NCBI GenBank assembly: GCA_944389175.1
Contig: CALXLK010000002.1
Location: 1-64,000, forward strand
Length of the DNA: 64,000 bases
Reading direction: 5' to 3'
DNA from: an uncultured Opitutales bacterium
GTDB taxonomy: Bacteria; Verrucomicrobiota; Verrucomicrobiia; Opitutales; Intestinicryptomonadaceae
Under the pieces are notes generated by a model, which saw only the letters and a list, made by a program, of their open reading frames with translations, made no database searches and was not told where the DNA came from. The translations under genes were made by a program, and so were the position numbers. How positions within the stretch are numbered: position 1 is the stretch's first letter; the number at the start of each line of letters is the position of its first letter. Positions 60,345 through 64,000 of the stretch are shown here, piece after piece.

Positions 60345-62261
60345 ATGAGCGATCCTATCAAACACGAATGCGGAATTGCACTTATTAGGCTGTTAAAGCC
60401 CCTGAAGTATTACCAGCAAAAATACGAGACGCCCTTGTACGGTTTTAACAAGTTGTTTTTGCTTATGGAAAAACAGCATAACCGCGGGCAGGACGGCGCC
60501 GGCATAGGCTCGGTAAAGATAGGCGTTCCGCCGGGGGCCAACTACATGTTTAGGGACCGCAGCGCAAAGTCCAACGGGCTGTCGGAGATTTTTAACGAAC
60601 AGCTCGAGATTTTCAACGAGAAGGTAAAAAAAGGCATTATCCACCCGGAGTTTCCCGACACGGTAAAGGCGAACTTTGACTACGAGGCGGAAGTTTTGCT
60701 CGGCCATTTGCGCTACGGCACGAGCGGGTCCTACAATAAGAATTCGTGCCATCCGTTTGTGCGCAAGAGCACGTGGCCGGCGAGAAACTTGATGGTGGTT
60801 GGCAATTTCAACATAACCAACACCGGAGAGCTTACGAAGAAGCTCGTCGACATCGGCATACATCCCGTTTTTAGCACCGATACGCAGGCTATTCTGGAGG
60901 AGGTTTCGTACTATCTGGACATAGAGCACGCCGAGATATACAGCCAGCTGCGCAACGAGGGCGTATCCGGCCCGAAAATTTTGCAGATGATGAACGAGCG
61001 GTTGAATCCGCTGCGGATAGTCAGCAATGCGGCGCAGGATTGGGACGGCGGCTACACGATAGCCGGGGCCATCGGCAACGGCGACTGCTTTGTCATGAGG
61101 GACGCAAACGGCATTAGGCCCTGCTATTATTACCGCAACGACGAGCTCATAGCTTTTGCGTCGGAGCGTGTGCCGCTGATGACGGTCTTTGAAGCCCCGC
61201 AGGAGGACATAAAGGAAGTTGCGCCCGGCAACGTCTATCTTATAAAGTGCGACGGCTCGTTTGAGGAGCGCCCTTATAAGAAGGCTGGAGAGCGCAAGTC
61301 GTGCACGTTTGAGCGCATATACTTTTCCAGGGGCAACGATCCCGAGATATACAAGGAGCGCAAGGCTCTCGGTGCGGCTCTGTGCGACAAGCTTTACCGC
61401 AGCATAGGCGGCGACTTCAAGCACAGTGTTTTCAGTTATATACCGAACACGGCCGAAGTGGCCTACTACGGCATGATGAACCGCCTTCGCGAGATTAGGC
61501 GCGCGCAGGTCAAAGCCGACATAAAGCAGACTCTGGCGCAGAAGGGTGAGTTGACCGACGAATTGCTGGATTCGCTTATAATGGACAACTGGCCGCGCGG
61601 CGAAAAGATCGCCCATAAGGACATAAAGCTGCGAACGTTTATATCGCAGGAGAAAGACAGAATGCAGCTTGCCTCGCACGTTTACGACATCACGTACGGC
61701 GTCGTCACGCACGACGACACGCTCGTTTGCATCGACGATTCCATTGTCCGCGGAACTACGCTAAAGAGGCAGATATTGAGGATTCTGGGGCGGACGAATC
61801 CGAAGAAGATAGTCATTGCCTCGACGGCTCCGCAGATTCGCTATCCCGACTGCTACGGCATAGACATGAGCGAGATTGGCAAATTTATAGCCTTTCAGGC
61901 TGCGATAAAGCTCGCGCGCGAGACCGGCGCCGGAGAGCTTATAAGGGAGGTGTACCAGAAGTGCGTGGAGCAGCGCGGCAAGCCCGCCTCAGAGATAAAG
62001 AACTACGTCAAAGAGATATACGACAGATGCACTACCGAGCAGATTTCCAAAAAGATAGCCGAGCTCGTGTATCCCGCCAATGGAGATTGGCACGGAGAGC
62101 TTGAGATAGTTTACCAGAGCATAGAAGATTTGCACAAGTCTATCACCTCGTGTACCGGCGACTGGTATTTTACCGGCGACTATCCTACGCCCGGCGGCTA
62201 CATGGTTCTCAACAACGCCTTTATAAATTACTACGAGAATAGAGAGGGGCGCAGCTACTAA
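60345..62261 (+). CDS. purF: Amidophosphoribosyltransferase
   Basis: PurF makes phosphoribosylamine from PRPP and glutamine, the first step of purine synthesis. The 638-residue form is the long type known from Bacteroidetes and relatives. The nucleophilic Cys9 follows a short propeptide (MSDPIKHECG), glutaminase motifs include HNRGQDGAG and GHLRYGTSG, and the PRPP loop is VCIDDSIVRGTT. Compared with E. coli PurF (about 505 residues) it carries insertions and a C-terminal extension of about 100 residues. It has its own terminator at 62274. purH, for later steps, is at 20290. Confidence 0.95.
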   Translation: MSDPIKHECGIALIRLLKPLKYYQQKYETPLYGFNKLFLLMEKQHNRGQDGAGIGSVKIGVPPGANYMFRDRSAKSNGLSEIFNEQLEIFNEKVKKGIIHPEFPDTVKANFDYEAEVLLGHLRYGTSGSYNKNSCHPFVRKSTWPARNLMVVGNFNITNTGELTKKLVDIGIHPVFSTDTQAILEEVSYYLDIEHAEIYSQLRNEGVSGPKILQMMNERLNPLRIVSNAAQDWDGGYTIAGAIGNGDCFVMRDANGIRPCYYYRNDELIAFASERVPLMTVFEAPQEDIKEVAPGNVYLIKCDGSFEERPYKKAGERKSCTFERIYFSRGNDPEIYKERKALGAALCDKLYRSIGGDFKHSVFSYIPNTAEVAYYGMMNRLREIRRAQVKADIKQTLAQKGELTDELLDSLIMDNWPRGEKIAHKDIKLRTFISQEKDRMQLASHVYDITYGVVTHDDTLVCIDDSIVRGTTLKRQILRILGRTNPKKIVIASTAPQIRYPDCYGIDMSEIGKFIAFQAAIKLARETGAGELIREVYQKCVEQRGKPASEIKNYVKEIYDRCTTEQISKKIAELVYPANGDWHGELEIVYQSIEDLHKSITSCTGDWYFTGDYPTPGGYMVLNNAFINYYENREGRSY

Positions 62262-62273
62262 AAGGGTTAAACT

Positions 62274-62303
62274 AAAGGCCGCGTTTTGAAAATCGCGGCT
62301 TTT
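62274..62303 (+). terminator. Terminator of purF
   Basis: AAAGGCCGCG (62274-62283) pairs with CGCGGCTTTT (62294-62303, with one G-U) around a ten-base loop and is followed by a T-rich stretch. Confidence 0.75.
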
Positions 62304-62320
62304 AATTTTTAGGATTTCTT

Positions 62321-63853
62321 ATGGATTTTTCTTGGATAAAGCGCAGGGGATCTGGCGTGTTTTTGCACGTAAGCTCTTTGCCGTCTGAATTCGGCATAGG
62401 CAACATTGGGCGCGCCGCCGACGCGTTTTTGGATTTTGCGCAGAAGGCGGGTTTTTCGTATTGGCAGATATGCCCGCTCGGGCCGACCGGCTATGGAGAT
62501 TCGCCCTATCAGTCTTTTTCGGCGTTTGCGGGCAACACTTATTTTATAGACTACGAAGAGCTCGCCGAAATGGGGTTTATTGACGCGCGCGATTTGGATA
62601 GTCTGCGCGCCTTGCCCAGGGACAGGTGCGATTACGGGGCAATATACGGAATACTTCCGGATATTTTGCGCAAGGCGGCGGCCAAATTCCCGTCGGCGGC
62701 CGCAGAGCAAGACAAGTCCTCTTTTAAGAAATTTTGCGACGATAACGCCCAATGGCTTGACAGTTATGCGTTGTTTTGCGCGCTGAAGAGAAAGTTTGGC
62801 GGGCGCAGTTGGCTCGAGTGGGAGGACGAGGCTTACCGAAAGTATTCCCACGCCGTTTTGAATATACCCGCCGACTGCCGCGATGAAATTTTTTCAATAA
62901 AATTCGGGCAGTGGATATTTTTTAGGCAGTATGCCAAGTTTAGGGAAAAGGCGCATGCGCACGGGGTGGAGATATTCGGCGATATACCGATATTTTTGTC
63001 GCTTGACAGCGCCGACGTATGGGCCAATCCCGATTTGTTCGAGCTGGACAAGAAGACGCTAAAGCCCAGGAACGTCGCCGGTGTCGCGCCCGACTATTTT
63101 AGCGAGAGTGGCCAGCTTTGGGGAAATCCGCTTTACGACTGGAAGAATCGCAAGGGGGAGCTTTTTGATTTTTGGGCAAGGCGCATAAAGGCGGCGTCGG
63201 CCATGTACGATGTGATTCGCTTCGACCATTTCAGGGGGTTTGCCGATTACTGGTCGATACCTGCCAAATATGCCGACGCGCGCAAGGGTTCGCTGAAAAA
63301 GGGCCCGGGCATGGAATTTTTTAAGTTTATAAAGGCGAAATTTCCGCGGCAAAAATTTGTGGCCGAGGATTTGGGCTTGCTCTCAAAAGCCGCGCATGCG
63401 CTGCGCGGGGATTTGAATATTCCGTCGATGGCGGTGTTGCAATTTGCCTTCGGAGATACGCCGAAGAATCCGTACTTGCCGCACAATATACGCCGCAACT
63501 GCGTCTTTTACACCGGCACGCACGACAACGATACGTCGATAGGCTGGTACGAGGCTGCGAGCGAAGCTGCCAAAGACGAGGCCCGCAGGTATTTCAGGGC
63601 GTCCGGAGAGGCGATCAATTGGGACATGATACATGCGGTTATGTTGAGCGTGGCGGGCGTCGCCGTCTTTCCCATGCAGGATATCATAGGGCTTGGGTCT
63701 TGGGCGCGGACGAACACGCCCGGCAAGCCCGACGGCAACTGGCAGTGGCGCATGACCGTGGCCCAGCTGCAGAAGGCGCTGCGCGACAATGCGGCGTATT
63801 TGAGATCGCTGTGCGAATTGTCGGACAGGCTCAAAAATAGTATTGAAAAATGA
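62321..63853 (+). CDS. malQ: 4-alpha-glucanotransferase
   Basis: MalQ (amylomaltase, GH77) transfers alpha-1,4-glucan segments in glycogen and maltodextrin metabolism. The 510-residue protein shows the family blocks RGSGVFLHVSSLPSEFGIGN, WQICPLGPTGYGDSPYQSFS, the nucleophile region RFDHFRGFADYW, the acid/base E in VAEDLG, and GTHDNDTSIGW. It lacks an N-terminal extension, like typical bacterial type I enzymes. The ptsI-like gene starts 6 bases after its stop, so the two share a transcript. A strong call. Confidence 0.95.
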   Translation: MDFSWIKRRGSGVFLHVSSLPSEFGIGNIGRAADAFLDFAQKAGFSYWQICPLGPTGYGDSPYQSFSAFAGNTYFIDYEELAEMGFIDARDLDSLRALPRDRCDYGAIYGILPDILRKAAAKFPSAAAEQDKSSFKKFCDDNAQWLDSYALFCALKRKFGGRSWLEWEDEAYRKYSHAVLNIPADCRDEIFSIKFGQWIFFRQYAKFREKAHAHGVEIFGDIPIFLSLDSADVWANPDLFELDKKTLKPRNVAGVAPDYFSESGQLWGNPLYDWKNRKGELFDFWARRIKAASAMYDVIRFDHFRGFADYWSIPAKYADARKGSLKKGPGMEFFKFIKAKFPRQKFVAEDLGLLSKAAHALRGDLNIPSMAVLQFAFGDTPKNPYLPHNIRRNCVFYTGTHDNDTSIGWYEAASEAAKDEARRYFRASGEAINWDMIHAVMLSVAGVAVFPMQDIIGLGSWARTNTPGKPDGNWQWRMTVAQLQKALRDNAAYLRSLCELSDRLKNSIEK

Positions 63854-63859
63854 GGTGTC

Positions 63860-64000
63860 GTGGTAAAAACTGTACGGATAATGAGCCAGGACGGGAAAGT
63901 TGAGAAGTTTGCGCAAGGCATAGGGGTGTCTAAAGGCATAGCCCTGGGCGACGCCTTTGTAATGCTCAACCGTGAGCTCAAGACGCCCGTATACGAGATT
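63860..64000 (+). CDS. ptsI: PTS enzyme I-like protein, N-terminal part, cut by the window edge
   Basis: Only the first 47 codons lie inside the window. From GTG at 63860 the protein reads through GIGVSKGIALGDAFVM, the N-terminal motif of PEP-protein phosphotransferases (enzyme I), which take phosphate from PEP to start sugar phosphotransferase or regulatory relays. GAGG precedes the GTG; an ATG at 63881 is an alternative. The frame is open to the end. It follows malQ closely. The catalytic histidine and the rest are beyond the window, so the family call depends on the N-terminal pattern. Confidence 0.72.
   Translation, partial: MVKTVRIMSQDGKVEKFAQGIGVSKGIALGDAFVMLNRELKTPVYEI

Noticed and set aside
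60393..61712. 439-codon minus-strand frame opposite purF
   Set aside because: It is a shadow of purF caused by codon composition; purF motifs are unambiguous on the plus strand.

Overview
The window looks like a chromosomal segment of a carbohydrate-degrading member of the Verrucomicrobiota, most likely Opitutae-like and perhaps gut-associated. The basis is a C-terminal PEP-CTERM sorting signal on a secreted repeat protein, several secreted or polysaccharide-directed glycoside hydrolases, many start codons with weak or no Shine-Dalgarno sequence, and the overall family content. This placement is inference; no rRNA or other marker is present to settle it.

Layout. 0.5-1.5 kb: a family 8 glycosyltransferase. 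1.8-11.3 kb: a plus-strand catabolic operon with two paralogous secreted GH10 enzymes, a LacI regulator, an MFS transporter, an SDR dehydrogenase, an RraA-like aldolase candidate, an enolase-superfamily dehydratase candidate and an UlaG-like lactonase candidate. It starts at a promoter overlapped by an operator-like inverted repeat and ends at a strong hairpin terminator. The enzyme set fits a non-phosphorylative route from a sugar to a sugar acid, a 2-keto-3-deoxy acid and cleavage products. 11.4-20.1 kb: an EFR1-type flavodoxin/ferredoxin, a large PEP-CTERM beta-helix protein, tRNA-Val(UAC), a fosmidomycin-resistance-like MFS protein, a second UlaG-like protein and a large unrecognised protein. 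20.3-22.7 kb: purH and a TPR/LysM envelope protein.

22.7-30.1 kb (minus strand): a tight ten-gene operon of phage origin. It encodes a Mu gp29-like (DUF935) portal, a Mu I-like protease/scaffold, a decoration protein, a major capsid protein, connector-like proteins, a 52-residue coiled-coil protein, a tail-hub-like protein and an unknown terminal protein. Every frame is open and most junctions overlap or nearly touch, yet there is no terminase, tape measure, tail tube, sheath, lysis gene, integrase or repressor. This capsid-and-hub module is the best candidate for an undescribed system: a domesticated particle, a transfer-agent or satellite component, or a very clean remnant.

30.4-36.3 kb (minus): a UDP-sugar pyrophosphorylase, galE and galK, then an SSS-family symporter, together a galactose utilisation locus without galT. 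36.4-45.9 kb: membrane proteins, DUF1015, a GH20 hexosaminidase, a LysE-type exporter, thrS lacking the TGS domain, and a secreted glycosidase-like protein. 46.1-55.7 kb (minus): a seven-gene run, dsbD, lysA, ybgC-like, a GT39/83-like membrane transferase, a giant AsmA-like protein, panB and a SET-domain protein. 55.8-60.1 kb: mreB-mreC-mreD-PBP2, the rod-shape elongation cluster. 60.3-64.0 kb: purF, malQ and the start of a ptsI-like gene cut by the window edge.
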